Assembly (NCBI RefSeq): GCF_015752155.1
Contig: NZ_JADOVI010000007.1
Coordinates: 124,001-188,000 of the forward strand
Length of the DNA stretch: 64,000 bases
Origin: Cryobacterium sp. MP_M3
GTDB taxonomy: Bacteria > Actinomycetota > Actinomycetes > Actinomycetales > Microbacteriaceae
Direction of reading: 5' to 3'
Position 1 is the first letter of the stretch. The number at the start of each line of letters is the position of its first letter. The notes below the pieces were generated by a model, which worked only from the letters and a program-made list of their open reading frames with translations, was not told where the DNA came from and made no database searches. Positions 7,801 through 15,859 of this stretch are shown here, one piece after another. Made by a program: the position numbers and the translations under genes.

Positions 7801-8598
7801 TCAGCCGGAGAGCGCCCACATGGCGACGGCACTGGCCGCGGCCACATTGAGCGAGTCGATGCCGTGCTTCATGGGGATCTGCACGATGCTGTCGGATGCC
7901 GCGAGCGCGTCGCCGGTGAGCCCCTCACCCTCCGCGCCGAGCAGCAGGGCCAGCCGCTCGTGCTCGGCGCCGCGGAAGTCACGCAGGCTCACGGCATCCT
8001 CGGCCAGCGCGAGCGCTGCCACGTGGAAACCGTGCCGGTCCAGCACCGCGCGGGTGCTCGGCCAGTCGCCGACGCGGGTCCACGGCACCTGCAACACGGT
8101 GCCCATCGACACCCGGATCGCCCGGCGGTAGAACGGGTCGGAGCAGCGCGGCGTGACCAGGATCGCATCCGCGCCGATCGCGCCGGCCGAGCGGAAGATC
8201 GCGCCGACATTGGTGGGGTCCGACACGTTCTCGAGGATGACGATCCGGCGGGCGCCGGCGAGCAGGACGTCGGGGGCCGGCAATTCGGGCCGGTGCATCG
8301 CCGCGATCACTCCGCGGTGCAGGATGTACCCGGTCAGCTCCGCCAGCAACTCGCCCGGGCCGACGAAAACGGGCACGTCGTCGCCGACGAGCGCGCGTGC
8401 CTCGTCGACGGTGTTGCCGAGCGCCAGCACCGACCGCGGCCGGTGCCCGGCCCGCAGCGCACGCTCCAGAACTAATGCCGATTCGGCTATATACAGGCCG
8501 TGCTCGGTGCCGCGCGCCTTCTTCAGGGCGACGTCGGTCAGATGGGCGTAGTCGACCAGCCTCGGATCGCTGAGGTCGCTGATCTCGATGACGGGCAT
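7801..8598 (-). CDS. TrmH/SpoU-family RNA 2'-O-methyltransferase
   Basis: SPOUT-class RNA methyltransferase (265 aa). It has an N-terminal substrate-binding region to ~residue 100. The SpoU motifs follow: motif 1 NVSDPTNVGAIFRSA, motif 2 LLLGAEGEGL, and motif 3 IPMKHGIDSLNVAAASAVAM with the knot-forming SLNV. It probably methylates a ribose in tRNA or 23S rRNA with S-adenosylmethionine. The exact target is unknown. ATG 8598 is preferred over an upstream TTG because TAGACT lies six bases before it, fitting a leaderless message. It stands alone. Confidence 0.88.
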   Translation of the reverse strand: MPVIEISDLSDPRLVDYAHLTDVALKKARGTEHGLYIAESALVLERALRAGHRPRSVLALGNTVDEARALVGDDVPVFVGPGELLAELTGYILHRGVIAAMHRPELPAPDVLLAGARRIVILENVSDPTNVGAIFRSAGAIGADAILVTPRCSDPFYRRAIRVSMGTVLQVPWTRVGDWPSTRAVLDRHGFHVAALALAEDAVSLRDFRGAEHERLALLLGAEGEGLTGDALAASDSIVQIPMKHGIDSLNVAAASAVAMWALSG

Positions 8599-8604
8599 CC
8601 GCAA

Positions 8605-8610
8605 AGTCTA
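8605..8610 (-). promoter_or_regulatory. -10 box for leaderless TrmH-like gene
   Basis: TAGACT, then TTGCGG, then ATG (8598). The six-base spacing and the lack of a Shine-Dalgarno sequence suggest transcription starting at the start codon. Confidence 0.5.
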
Positions 8611-8644
8611 GCCGGGGGCCGCCGGCCCAGGCCCGACCACCCGA

Positions 8645-8747
8645 CCGTGCACAACTCCTGCACATTCTGCCGGGCCCGACCGGCATCCGCAGGATTCCGC
8701 GGAACGCCCCCGCGGCCGGGAGTGAATTGCAGGAGTTATGCACACGG
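8645..8747. repeat. long imperfect inverted repeat
   Basis: Left arm CCGTGCACAACTCCTGCA and right arm (reverse complement) CCGTGTGCATAACTCCTGCA surround ~65 bases of GC-rich sequence with a smaller internal hairpin. It fills most of the 204-base gap between the RNA methyltransferase and gabD. It has no coding signal. Confidence 0.7.
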
Positions 8748-8802
8748 CGTCGGGCACACCCCGGTCGGGACTGGGCGCGACAGCGGGATCCGGCCGGCCG
8801 TC

Positions 8803-10278
8803 CTAGTCGAGGAAGGGGTCGGGCAGGAGCGTGTACTTGGTGGAGAGGTACTCGTGGATGCCCTCGAGCCCGCCCTCGCGGCCGAGGCCGGACTGCTTGA
8901 CCCCGCCGAACGGCGCCGCCGCGTTGGAGAGCACGCCGACGTTCAGGCCCATCATGCCCGTGTGCAGGCGTTCGATCATCCGGTGCCCGCGGGCCAGGTC
9001 CTGGGTGAAGACATAGCCGACCAGCCCGTACTCAGTGTCGTTGGCGAGCCGCACGGCCTCGTCCTCGTCGCCGAACGTGGAGATCGCCAGCACCGGCCCG
9101 AAGATCTCTTCACGCAGGATGTCGCTGCCCGGCGCGACGCCCGAGAGCACCGTGGGCTGGTAGAAGGTTCCGTGCCCGGCGATGGCCGACCCGCCGGTCA
9201 GCAGTGTCGCCCCCTTGCCGAGCGCGTCCTGCACGAGAGTGTCGGCCTTGTCGATGGCGGCCTGGTTGATCAGCGGGCCGATGGTGACGCCCTCCTCGGT
9301 GCCGCGGCCGACCGTGAAGTCGGCGACCGTCTCGGTGACCCGGCGCGCGAATTCGTCGGCGATGGACTCGTGCACGATGAACCGGTTCGCCGCGGTGCAG
9401 GCCTGGCCCACGTTGCGGAACTTCGCGGCGATCGCGCCGGCGACGGCCTTGTCGAGGTCGGCGTCTTCGAAGACGACGAACGGGGCGTTGCCGCCGAGCT
9501 CCATCGAGGTGCGGAGCACGCCCTGCGCGGACTGCTGGATCAGCTTCTGGCCGACCGGGGTCGACCCGGTGAAGCTGAGCTTGCGCAGGCGCGGGTCGGC
9601 GATGATCGGCCCCGACACCGCGGCCGACGTCGAGGTCGTGATCACGTTGACGACGCCGGCCGGCAGGCCGACCTCCTCGAGCAGACGCACGAAGAACAGG
9701 GTGGTCAGCGGGGTCAGCTCGGCCGGCTTGATCACGACGGTGCAGCCCGCGGCGAGCGCCGGGGCGATCTTTCGGGTCGCCATCGCGAGCGGGAAGTTCC
9801 ACGGGGTGATCAGGAAGCACGGTCCGACCGGGTGCTGGGAGACGATCATCCGCCCGGTGCCCTCCGGGTTGGTGCCGTAGCGGCCGGTGACGCGCACGGC
9901 CTCCTCGCTGAACCAGCGCAGGAACTCGCCGCCGTAGGCCACCTCGCCGTACGCTTCGGCGAGCGGCTTGCCCATCTCGATGGTCATCAGCAGGGCGAAC
10001 TCCTGCTTGCGCTCCTGCAGCAGGTCGAAGGCCCGGCGCAGGATCTCCCCGCGAACCCGGGGCGGGGTTGCCGCCCAGCCGGCCTGCGCCGCGACGGCCG
10101 CGTCGAGGGCGGCCGCGCCATCCGCGACGCCCGCGTCGGCGATGGTCTTGATTACCTTGCCGGTGGCCGGGTCGTGCACGGTCAGGGTGGCGCCATCGGC
10201 GGCCGGCACCCATTTGCCGTTGATGAACAGTTCGTTGGGTACGTGCTGGAGCAGTTCGGCTTCGGTGACATGCGTCAT
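8803..10278 (-). CDS. gabD: NAD(P)-dependent succinate-semialdehyde dehydrogenase
   Basis: Aldehyde dehydrogenase (491 aa) oxidising succinic semialdehyde to succinate. The catalytic residues are E260 (MELGGNAP) and C294 (GQACTAANR). The cofactor region contains PWNFPLAMATRK and IKPAELTP, as in GabD proteins. The ATG at 10278 is chosen because GGGAG stands 8 bases before it. An upstream in-frame ATG at 10290 has none. Succinic semialdehyde is the end product of homoprotocatechuate meta-cleavage. This gene therefore plausibly completes the nearby catabolic cluster, although 4-aminobutyrate use is equally possible. Confidence 0.88.
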   Translation of the reverse strand: MTHVTEAELLQHVPNELFINGKWVPAADGATLTVHDPATGKVIKTIADAGVADGAAALDAAVAAQAGWAATPPRVRGEILRRAFDLLQERKQEFALLMTIEMGKPLAEAYGEVAYGGEFLRWFSEEAVRVTGRYGTNPEGTGRMIVSQHPVGPCFLITPWNFPLAMATRKIAPALAAGCTVVIKPAELTPLTTLFFVRLLEEVGLPAGVVNVITTSTSAAVSGPIIADPRLRKLSFTGSTPVGQKLIQQSAQGVLRTSMELGGNAPFVVFEDADLDKAVAGAIAAKFRNVGQACTAANRFIVHESIADEFARRVTETVADFTVGRGTEEGVTIGPLINQAAIDKADTLVQDALGKGATLLTGGSAIAGHGTFYQPTVLSGVAPGSDILREEIFGPVLAISTFGDEDEAVRLANDTEYGLVGYVFTQDLARGHRMIERLHTGMMGLNVGVLSNAAAPFGGVKQSGLGREGGLEGIHEYLSTKYTLLPDPFLD

Positions 10279-10360
10279 AGGGTCTCCCATACTTGTGTGT
10301 GCCCGTCGAGCGACGGTCGAATTCTATCCAAGGCAACGTGCCCGGGGCAGCAGCCCGGGT

Positions 10361-11017
10361 TCACGCCCAGGGCAACGGCAGGAGCATGCCGGCGGCCATG
10401 GCGGTCATCGCCAGCGCCATGCTCACCTGCTGGGTCGCCTCCAGCCTGTCAGCAACACCGGTTCCCCGCCACCCGGCGCGGTGTTTCGCCGCGCGCACCG
10501 CGCTGGCCGCCAGGGCGACGGATGCCGCCACCACCAGCCAGCCCAGAAGCACCCCGCCGCCGGTCCACGCCTGCCCGTGCCCGGAGTGCCCGGCCGCGGA
10601 CACCGCCGCCCCGGCGGCCGACAGCGACGCGCCGGCGGCCGACAGCCCGGGCGCCGACGCGGCGGCCGCCGCATTCGCGCCGTCGGCCGCACCGGTTGCC
10701 GTGCCCGGCAGCATCCCGGCCCACATCACGGCCATCAGCAGCAGTGCCGCCGCGTGGTGCGCCGCCGCGACCCGGCTGCGCCGGTCGAGGAGCGCAAGGA
10801 GGGCGGCCCCGACCAGCAGTGCGACCCAGGCCAGGGGGCTGAGCAGGTGCGCGTCCGGCAGGACCATGTCGAAGGTGGAGGCCGACATCACCACCATGGC
10901 CGGTGCCGCGGCGGCGCTGCGCCCCGGCGTGCGGAGCGCCGCGAGCGCGCAGACGGCAGCGAGGCCGGCCGCCACGGCGGCGGCGGCCAGGCAGACGGAG
11001 ACCCAGATCGCGCTCAT
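10361..11017 (-). CDS. polytopic membrane protein, DUF5134-like
   Basis: Protein of 218 aa with about six hydrophobic segments. The first starts at residue 3, and later ones include SPLAWVALLVGAALLALL and a HHAAALLLMAVMWAGM segment. Between them is an Ala/Gly/Ser-rich loop of ~45 residues (about residues 110-150) ending HSGHGQAW. The arrangement and the His/Met-containing helices recall DUF5134 actinobacterial membrane proteins, of unknown function. It is divergent from the IclR gene. TATCTT lies eight bases before ATG 11017, consistent with a very short leader. The family name is tentative. Confidence 0.65.
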   Translation of the reverse strand: MSAIWVSVCLAAAAVAAGLAAVCALAALRTPGRSAAAAPAMVVMSASTFDMVLPDAHLLSPLAWVALLVGAALLALLDRRSRVAAAHHAAALLLMAVMWAGMLPGTATGAADGANAAAAASAPGLSAAGASLSAAGAAVSAAGHSGHGQAWTGGGVLLGWLVVAASVALAASAVRAAKHRAGWRGTGVADRLEATQQVSMALAMTAMAAGMLLPLPWA

Positions 11018-11129
11018 TGAGCACCAAGATAGGCCGGTCCACCCGGTCCGTGTTGATTCTCGGCGCACGGCTGGGGCGGGCCGGCGCACGGCCGCCCGCC
11101 GCCGGGGAGGCGGATGCGAGAATGGCGAC

Positions 11130-11855
11130 GTGTCGATGCAACCCAGCCAGGCCGGCGCGAGCGCCGCGCCGCACTCGCAGACCCTCTCCCGCGGCATCCG
11201 CGTGCTCGAGATCCTGGCCGACGCCGACTCCCCGCTCACCATCGCCGAGGTTGCCGCCGCCCTCGGCGTGCACCGGTCGATCGCTTACCGGATTCTCCGC
11301 ACCCTCGAGGACCACGGCGTCGTGGTGCGGAACGCCGCCGGCGCCGTGCGCCTGGGTCCGCGGATGGCCGCGCTCGCCCGCGGGGTGTCCCGCGACCTGC
11401 AGGCCGCTGCGCTGCCCGAGTTGACCAGCGTCGCGAACGAGCTCGGGATGACGGCCTTCGTCGCCGTGCTCGACCGGGTCGAGGTCATCACCCTCGTCAG
11501 CGTCGAGCCCCGGCAGGCGCACGCGACGGTGGCCCAGCGGCCGGGAACCCGGCATCCGCTCGCCGCCGGTGCTCCGGGGATCGCCATCCAGTCGCTGCTC
11601 TCATCGGCCGAGTGGGCCGATCTCGGCGGCGATGCCGGCCGTCGGGCAGAGGCCTCCGCCATCGGCGCCCAGGGCTTCGCGACGAGCCACGACGAGGTCA
11701 TCCCCGGCCTGGCCTCCGTCGCCGTTCCGCTGCCCATTCCGGGCGAACCGCCCGCCGCCCTCGCCGTGGTCTACCTGGCCGGAGCGGGTGATCCCGCCAA
11801 GCTCGGCGCCCGGCTCGGCCTCGCCGCCGCGGCGATCGCGGCACGGATGCGCTAG
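11130..11855 (+). CDS. IclR-family transcriptional regulator
   Basis: Regulator of 241 aa. A winged helix at residues ~15-75 (GIRVLEILADADSPLTIAEV then ALGVHRSIAYRILRTLE) is followed by an IclR effector domain with GMTAFVAVLD and HPLAAGAPGIA. The start is taken as GTG 11130 because GAGAAT stands six bases upstream. ATG 11136 is the alternative. It lies between gabD and the aromatic-acid transporter, both plausible targets. IclR proteins commonly bind aromatic or small organic acids. Which genes it controls is not shown by the sequence. Confidence 0.85.
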   Translation: MSMQPSQAGASAAPHSQTLSRGIRVLEILADADSPLTIAEVAAALGVHRSIAYRILRTLEDHGVVVRNAAGAVRLGPRMAALARGVSRDLQAAALPELTSVANELGMTAFVAVLDRVEVITLVSVEPRQAHATVAQRPGTRHPLAAGAPGIAIQSLLSSAEWADLGGDAGRRAEASAIGAQGFATSHDEVIPGLASVAVPLPIPGEPPAALAVVYLAGAGDPAKLGARLGLAAAAIAARMR

Positions 11856-11910
11856 CCCGGCCACGCGCGCAGGTCACGGTCCGGTGTCGGTCCGGCCCCC
11901 GAGCCACACA

Positions 11911-11930
11911 TAATATACGATTTGTGATAC
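11911..11930 (+). promoter_or_regulatory. putative promoter/operator of the MHS transporter gene
   Basis: TAATATACGATTTGTGATAC is AT-rich against a GC-rich background. It holds a possible -10 (TAATAT). It shares TATA-(T/C)GATTTG...ATAC with the operator-like site before the FAH-RraA gene at 13476-13491. Common control by the cluster's GntR regulator is inferred. Confidence 0.5.
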
Positions 11931-12017
11931 GTTCCTCGCAGATCGTGACGCACCATCTGGGCAACGCCCGTGCACCCCCGCTCGACTTCCCCCGCACCGA
12001 ATACAAGGGAGTATTCC

Positions 12018-13361
12018 ATGGCTTTGACGACCGAACCAACGACGACGACCGCGAAACGACTCGAGGAACGACGCGTCCTCGTCGGCACCATGGTCGGAAC
12101 CACGATCGAGTGGTACGACTTCTTCATCTACGCGCAGGCCGCCGGCCTCGTGCTCGCCGGCCTCTACTTCGCGCCGCTCGGCAGCGACAACGCCGCGCTC
12201 GCCCAGCTCGTGGCCTGGGCCTCGATCGGGATCAGCTTCCTCTTCCGCCCGCTCGGCGCGATCGTCGCCGGGCATCTCGGCGACCGACTCGGCCGCAAGG
12301 CGATGCTCGTGGTCACCCTCGTGATGATGGGCGCGTCGACCGTGCTCATCGGCGTACTGCCGACCTACGCGCAGATCGGCGTCGCGGCGCCGCTGCTGCT
12401 CATCCTGCTGCGCATCCTGCAGGGCTTCTCCGCCGGCGGCGAGTGGGGCGGCGCCGCACTCATGTCGGTCGAGCACGCGCCGGGCAACAAGCGCGGCTTC
12501 TTCGGCGCCTACCCGCAGATCGGCGTGCCGTCCGGCCTCATCCTGGCCACCGGCGTCATGCTCGTCGTGACCAACTCGATGACCGAGGAAGCCTTCCTCG
12601 CCTGGGGCTGGCGCATCCCGTTCCTCCTCTCCATCGTCCTGATCGGGATCGGCTACATCATCCGCCGCTCCGTCAACGAGAGCCCGGTCTTCACCGAACT
12701 CCAGGAGCGCAAGAAGGAGTCCGCCGCACCGTTGAAGGAACTCTTCGCGCACAACTGGCGCCAGGTCGTGCTCACCGCTCTCATCTTCATCGCCAACAAC
12801 GCCGCCGGCTACCTGCTGATCGCCTTCTTCTCCTCCTACGCCACGAAGCCGGCCGAGGCCGGCGGCCTGGGCATGGAGCGCTCCCCAGTGCTGCTGGCAA
12901 GCACGGTCGCGGCGGTCTTCTGGCTGGCGGCCACGATGTTCGGCGGGATCCTGTCCGACCGGATCGGCCGCATCCGCACCTTCCAGATCGGCTACGCCTG
13001 GCTCTTCGCCTGGGCTATCCCGATGTTCCTGCTGATCGACACGAAGAACATCGTCCTGTTCGCGGTCGCCCTGGTCGTGCTCGCGGTCGGCCTCGGCCTG
13101 TCCTACGGCCCGCAGGCCGCGCTCTATGCCGAGATGTTCCCGGCCCACGTGCGCTACTCCGGCGTGTCGATCGGCTATGCCCTCGGGGCCATTCTCGGCG
13201 GGGCCTTCGCCCCCCTGATCGCCCAGCTGCTGCTCGACGAGACCAGCTGGTCGCCCTCGATCGGCATCTACATCATGGTGCTCGCCGCCATCTCCTTCGC
13301 CGCGGTCTCCGTGGTCAAGGAGACGCGCGGGGTGCACCTCGGAGTGTCCGCCCGCGATTAG
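12018..13361 (+). CDS. MHS-family MFS transporter, probably for an aromatic acid
   Basis: Major facilitator protein (447 aa) with 12 predicted membrane helices. It carries the metabolite:H+ symporter signatures TTIEWYDFFIYA in helix 1, GHLGDRLGRKAML after helix 2 and RILQGFSAGGEWGGA. A second DRxGR-type loop (SDRIGRIRTFQ) follows helix 8. The ATG at 12018 has AAGGGAG upstream. It is transcribed into a strong terminator and precedes the homoprotocatechuate degradation genes. It shares an operator-like motif with them, so 4-hydroxyphenylacetate or a similar aromatic acid is the likely substrate. Confidence 0.85.
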   Translation: MALTTEPTTTTAKRLEERRVLVGTMVGTTIEWYDFFIYAQAAGLVLAGLYFAPLGSDNAALAQLVAWASIGISFLFRPLGAIVAGHLGDRLGRKAMLVVTLVMMGASTVLIGVLPTYAQIGVAAPLLLILLRILQGFSAGGEWGGAALMSVEHAPGNKRGFFGAYPQIGVPSGLILATGVMLVVTNSMTEEAFLAWGWRIPFLLSIVLIGIGYIIRRSVNESPVFTELQERKKESAAPLKELFAHNWRQVVLTALIFIANNAAGYLLIAFFSSYATKPAEAGGLGMERSPVLLASTVAAVFWLAATMFGGILSDRIGRIRTFQIGYAWLFAWAIPMFLLIDTKNIVLFAVALVVLAVGLGLSYGPQAALYAEMFPAHVRYSGVSIGYALGAILGGAFAPLIAQLLLDETSWSPSIGIYIMVLAAISFAAVSVVKETRGVHLGVSARD

Positions 13362-13378
13362 GGCAGACCGGCAGTGAC

Positions 13379-13420
13379 GCGGGGCAGGGGAACGGCGGAA
13401 TCGCCGATCCCCTGCCCCGC
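13379..13420 (+). terminator. terminator after the MHS transporter
   Basis: The inverted repeat GCGGGGCAGGGG / CCCCTGCCCCGC is extended by CGGCG/CGCCG around a GAAT loop, 17 bases after the stop codon. It has no U-tract, as is common in actinobacteria. Confidence 0.75.
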
Positions 13421-13429
13421 CGTCATGCC

Positions 13430-13462
13430 GTCGTTGTGCCGTCGTTGTGCCGTCGTTGTGCC
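13430..13462 (+). repeat. three tandem copies of an 11-base unit
   Basis: GTCGTTGTGCC occurs three times without change, ending in a partial GTC. The third copy contains TTGTGC, a candidate -35 box of the following promoter, so the units are helically phased upstream of the polymerase site. Confidence 0.9.
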
Positions 13463-13491
13463 GTCTGCCCGGATCGTATATGATTTGATAC
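13456..13491 (+). promoter_or_regulatory. promoter with overlapping palindromic operator for the aromatic operon
   Basis: -35 TTGTGC (13456-13461), a 17-base spacer, and -10 TATGAT (13479-13484). The palindrome GTATATGATTTGATAC (13476-13491) covers the -10 box, so bound repressor would block transcription. Its GTAT...ATAC form is in the range of FCD-type GntR operators. The regulator encoded at 15069 is the likely ligand-responsive repressor. Confidence 0.65.
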
Positions 13492-13587
13492 ATGCCGGTC
13501 GAGTCGAGCGGCGGCAATCAGCACCGCAGGCGCCAGCACGAAGAACCAGCACCAGTACCGCAGGCTTTCAACACAGAGGAGTGTGGG

Positions 13588-15069
13588 ATGAGCGACACCA
13601 TCGCATCCGCCGTCGAGGCGCTCGTCGGTGCCCGGCCCGGCAAGGTCATCGCCGTGCACATCAACTACCCGAGCCGAGCCGCGCAGCGGGGACGGGTCCC
13701 GGCCCAGCCGTCGTACTTCCTGAAGCCGGCCAGCTCGCTCGCCCTCCCCGGCCAGATCGAACGCCCGGCCGGCACCGAGCTGCTCGCCTTCGAGGGGGAG
13801 ATCGCCCTGATCATCGGCCGGACGGCCCGCCGGGTCGACCCCGTCGAGGGCTGGAACGCGGTGGCCGGGGTCACCGCGAGCAACGACTTCGGCGTCTACG
13901 ACCTGCGTCACGCCGACAAGGGCTCCAACCTCCGTTCCAAGGGCGGCGACGGCTTCACCCCGATCGGGCCGGCCGTGCTGCCGGCCGGCGAGGTCGACCC
14001 GGCGGCCCTGCGCATCCGCACCTGGGTCAACGGCGTCCTCGCCCAGGAGGACACCACCGGCACCCTGTATTTCCCGTTCGGCCGGCTCGTCGCCGACCTC
14101 TCCCAGCTGATCACCCTCGAACCGGGCGACATCATCCTGACGGGCACCCCCGCCGGCGCCTCGGTGCTGCGGCCGGGCGACGTCGTCGAAGTCGAGGTCG
14201 ACGCCCCGACCATGCCGACGCCGCTGTCCACAGGCCGGCTCCGCACCGTCGTCGTCGAAGGCACCGTCCCCCTGGCCGGCTACGGCGCCGCACCGCGGGT
14301 CGATGACCTGCAGCGCACCGAGGCCTGGGGCTCCCCGGAGGCCGCCGGGCTCGCTCCGGAGGCGCCCGCATTCGTACTCACCGCCACCCTGAAGGAGCGC
14401 ATCAACAGCGTCGGCACCGCCACCCTGAGCGCCCAGCTGCGCAAACGCGGCTTCAACAACGTGTCGATCGACGGCCTCCGCTCGACCCGGCCCGAGGCCC
14501 GCCTCGTCGGCCGGGCGCGCACCCTTCGCTACCTGCCGAACCGGGAAGACCTGTTCGAGTCCCACGGCGGCGGCTACAACGCCCAGAAACGCGCCTTCGA
14601 TTCGCTCGGGCCGGACGACGTGATCGTGATGGAGGCCCGCGGCGAGCGCGGCACCGGCACTGTCGGCGACATCCTCGCCCTGCGCGCCCAGGTTCGCGGC
14701 GCGGCCGGGATCGTGACGGATGGCGGCGTGCGCGACCTCGCGGCCGTCACCGCGCTCTCCATCCCCACCTATCATTCCGGCGGGCACCCGGCCGTGCTCG
14801 GCCGTCGCCACGTGCCATGGGACACCGACCTGGCAATCGCCTGCGGCGGCGCCGCCGTGGTGCCGGGCGACGTGATCGTCGGCGACGCTGACGGCGTTCT
14901 CGTCATCCCGCCGCACCTGGTCGAGGAGGTCGTCGCCTCCGCCATCGCGCAGGAACGCGAGGAGGCCTTCATCGCCGAGATGGTCGCCGCCGGCCATGGC
15001 GTCGACGGGCTGTACCCGATGAACGCGGACTGGAAGGCCCGCTACCGGAACTGGCAGGAAGAGAAGTGA
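13588..15069 (+). CDS. fumarylacetoacetate hydrolase-like / RraA-like fusion protein
   Basis: Two-domain enzyme (493 aa). Residues ~20-255 are a FAH domain with the metal ligands in LAFEGEIALIIG and ASNDFGVYD, the lysine of RSKGGDGFTPIGP and LTGTPAG. This matches HpaG-type decarboxylases/isomerases of homoprotocatechuate degradation. Residues ~280-480 are an RraA/HMG-aldolase-type domain with GTVGDILALRAQ and the signature TDGGVRD, whose Arg and Asp handle pyruvate enolate and metal. ATG 13588 has AGAGGA upstream and gives the usual FAH N-terminus. It heads the operon and its stop overlaps the GntR start. The RraA half could act on the late 2-oxo acid intermediate (inference). Confidence 0.85.
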   Translation: MSDTIASAVEALVGARPGKVIAVHINYPSRAAQRGRVPAQPSYFLKPASSLALPGQIERPAGTELLAFEGEIALIIGRTARRVDPVEGWNAVAGVTASNDFGVYDLRHADKGSNLRSKGGDGFTPIGPAVLPAGEVDPAALRIRTWVNGVLAQEDTTGTLYFPFGRLVADLSQLITLEPGDIILTGTPAGASVLRPGDVVEVEVDAPTMPTPLSTGRLRTVVVEGTVPLAGYGAAPRVDDLQRTEAWGSPEAAGLAPEAPAFVLTATLKERINSVGTATLSAQLRKRGFNNVSIDGLRSTRPEARLVGRARTLRYLPNREDLFESHGGGYNAQKRAFDSLGPDDVIVMEARGERGTGTVGDILALRAQVRGAAGIVTDGGVRDLAAVTALSIPTYHSGGHPAVLGRRHVPWDTDLAIACGGAAVVPGDVIVGDADGVLVIPPHLVEEVVASAIAQEREEAFIAEMVAAGHGVDGLYPMNADWKARYRNWQEEK

Positions 15070-15752
15070 TGACGGTTTCCCCGGGCGCGGCCACCGACGG
15101 CCTGAGCAAGGCACAGCTGGCCCACCAATGGATCAGGTCGCGGATCAGCGACGGAACCTACAGCCCCGGCTACCGCCTGGTGCTCGGCCAGATCGCCCGC
15201 GAACTCGACGTCAGCGCGGTTCCCGTGCGGGAGGCAATCCGCCTGCTCGAGGCGGAGGGTCTGGTCACCTTCGAGCGCAACATCGGCGCGCAGGTCGCGA
15301 TGCTCGACGCCACCGAGTACGTGCACACCATGCAGACGCTCAGCCTGGTCGAGGGCTATGCCACGGCGCTCTCTGCGCCCGTGCTCGACGCGGACACGCT
15401 CGAACGCGCCAGGCGGATCAACGCGGAGATGGCCGACTGCCTCGACCATTTCGACCCGGTCAGCTTCACCAGGCTCAACCTCGAGTTCCACTCCACCCTG
15501 TTCGAGGCCTGCCCCAACCCGCACCTGCTCGACCTCGTGCACCGCGGCTGGAGCCGGCTGAGCGCCCTCCGCGACTCCATCTTCAGCTTCGTGCCCGGCC
15601 GCGCCCACGAATCCGTCGCCGAACACACCGCGCTGCTCGACCTGATCGAGAACGGCGCGGACGCCCTGCAGGTCGAGCTCGCCGCCCGCAACCACCGCCT
15701 CGGCACACTCGACGCCTTCCTCGCCCGCCAGCACGCCCCCTCCGCCCCCTAA
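15069..15752 (+). CDS. GntR-family regulator, FCD subfamily
   Basis: Regulator of 227 aa. The winged helix-turn-helix is at residues ~12-75 (LVLGQIARELDVSAVPVREA, then IRLLEAEGLV). An all-helical FCD effector domain follows with conserved metal-ligand histidines (NLEFHSTLFEAC, AARNHRLGTLDAF). The ATG overlaps the preceding stop by one base (TGATG). A GTG one codon earlier is also possible. As part of the operon it is the best candidate to bind the palindrome at 13476-13491 and to sense an organic-acid intermediate. Confidence 0.87.
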   Translation: MTVSPGAATDGLSKAQLAHQWIRSRISDGTYSPGYRLVLGQIARELDVSAVPVREAIRLLEAEGLVTFERNIGAQVAMLDATEYVHTMQTLSLVEGYATALSAPVLDADTLERARRINAEMADCLDHFDPVSFTRLNLEFHSTLFEACPNPHLLDLVHRGWSRLSALRDSIFSFVPGRAHESVAEHTALLDLIENGADALQVELAARNHRLGTLDAFLARQHAPSAP

Positions 15753-15758
15753 CAGCCG

Positions 15759-15825
15759 CAACTGTTCCCGTACCGGACAACTGTTGCCCGCACACCGGGA
15801 ACATTCGTCCGATTCGGTAACAGTC
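15759..15825 (+). promoter_or_regulatory. repeated AACTGTT elements before the DapA-like gene
   Basis: AACTGTT occurs at 15760 and 15779, and AACAGT (its inverse) at 15819, in the 107-base gap between gntR and the aldolase gene. The 19-base spacing suggests a regulator site or internal promoter region. No regulator can be assigned. Confidence 0.35.
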
Positions 15826-15859
15826 GCGAACGCATCCGTTGCCCTCGAAAGGAAGAACA

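Noticed and set aside
13430-13462. Tandem 11-mers as a CRISPR or origin iterons
   Set aside because: Only three contiguous copies without spacers or replication genes, overlapping a -35 box. A promoter-associated repeat explains them better.
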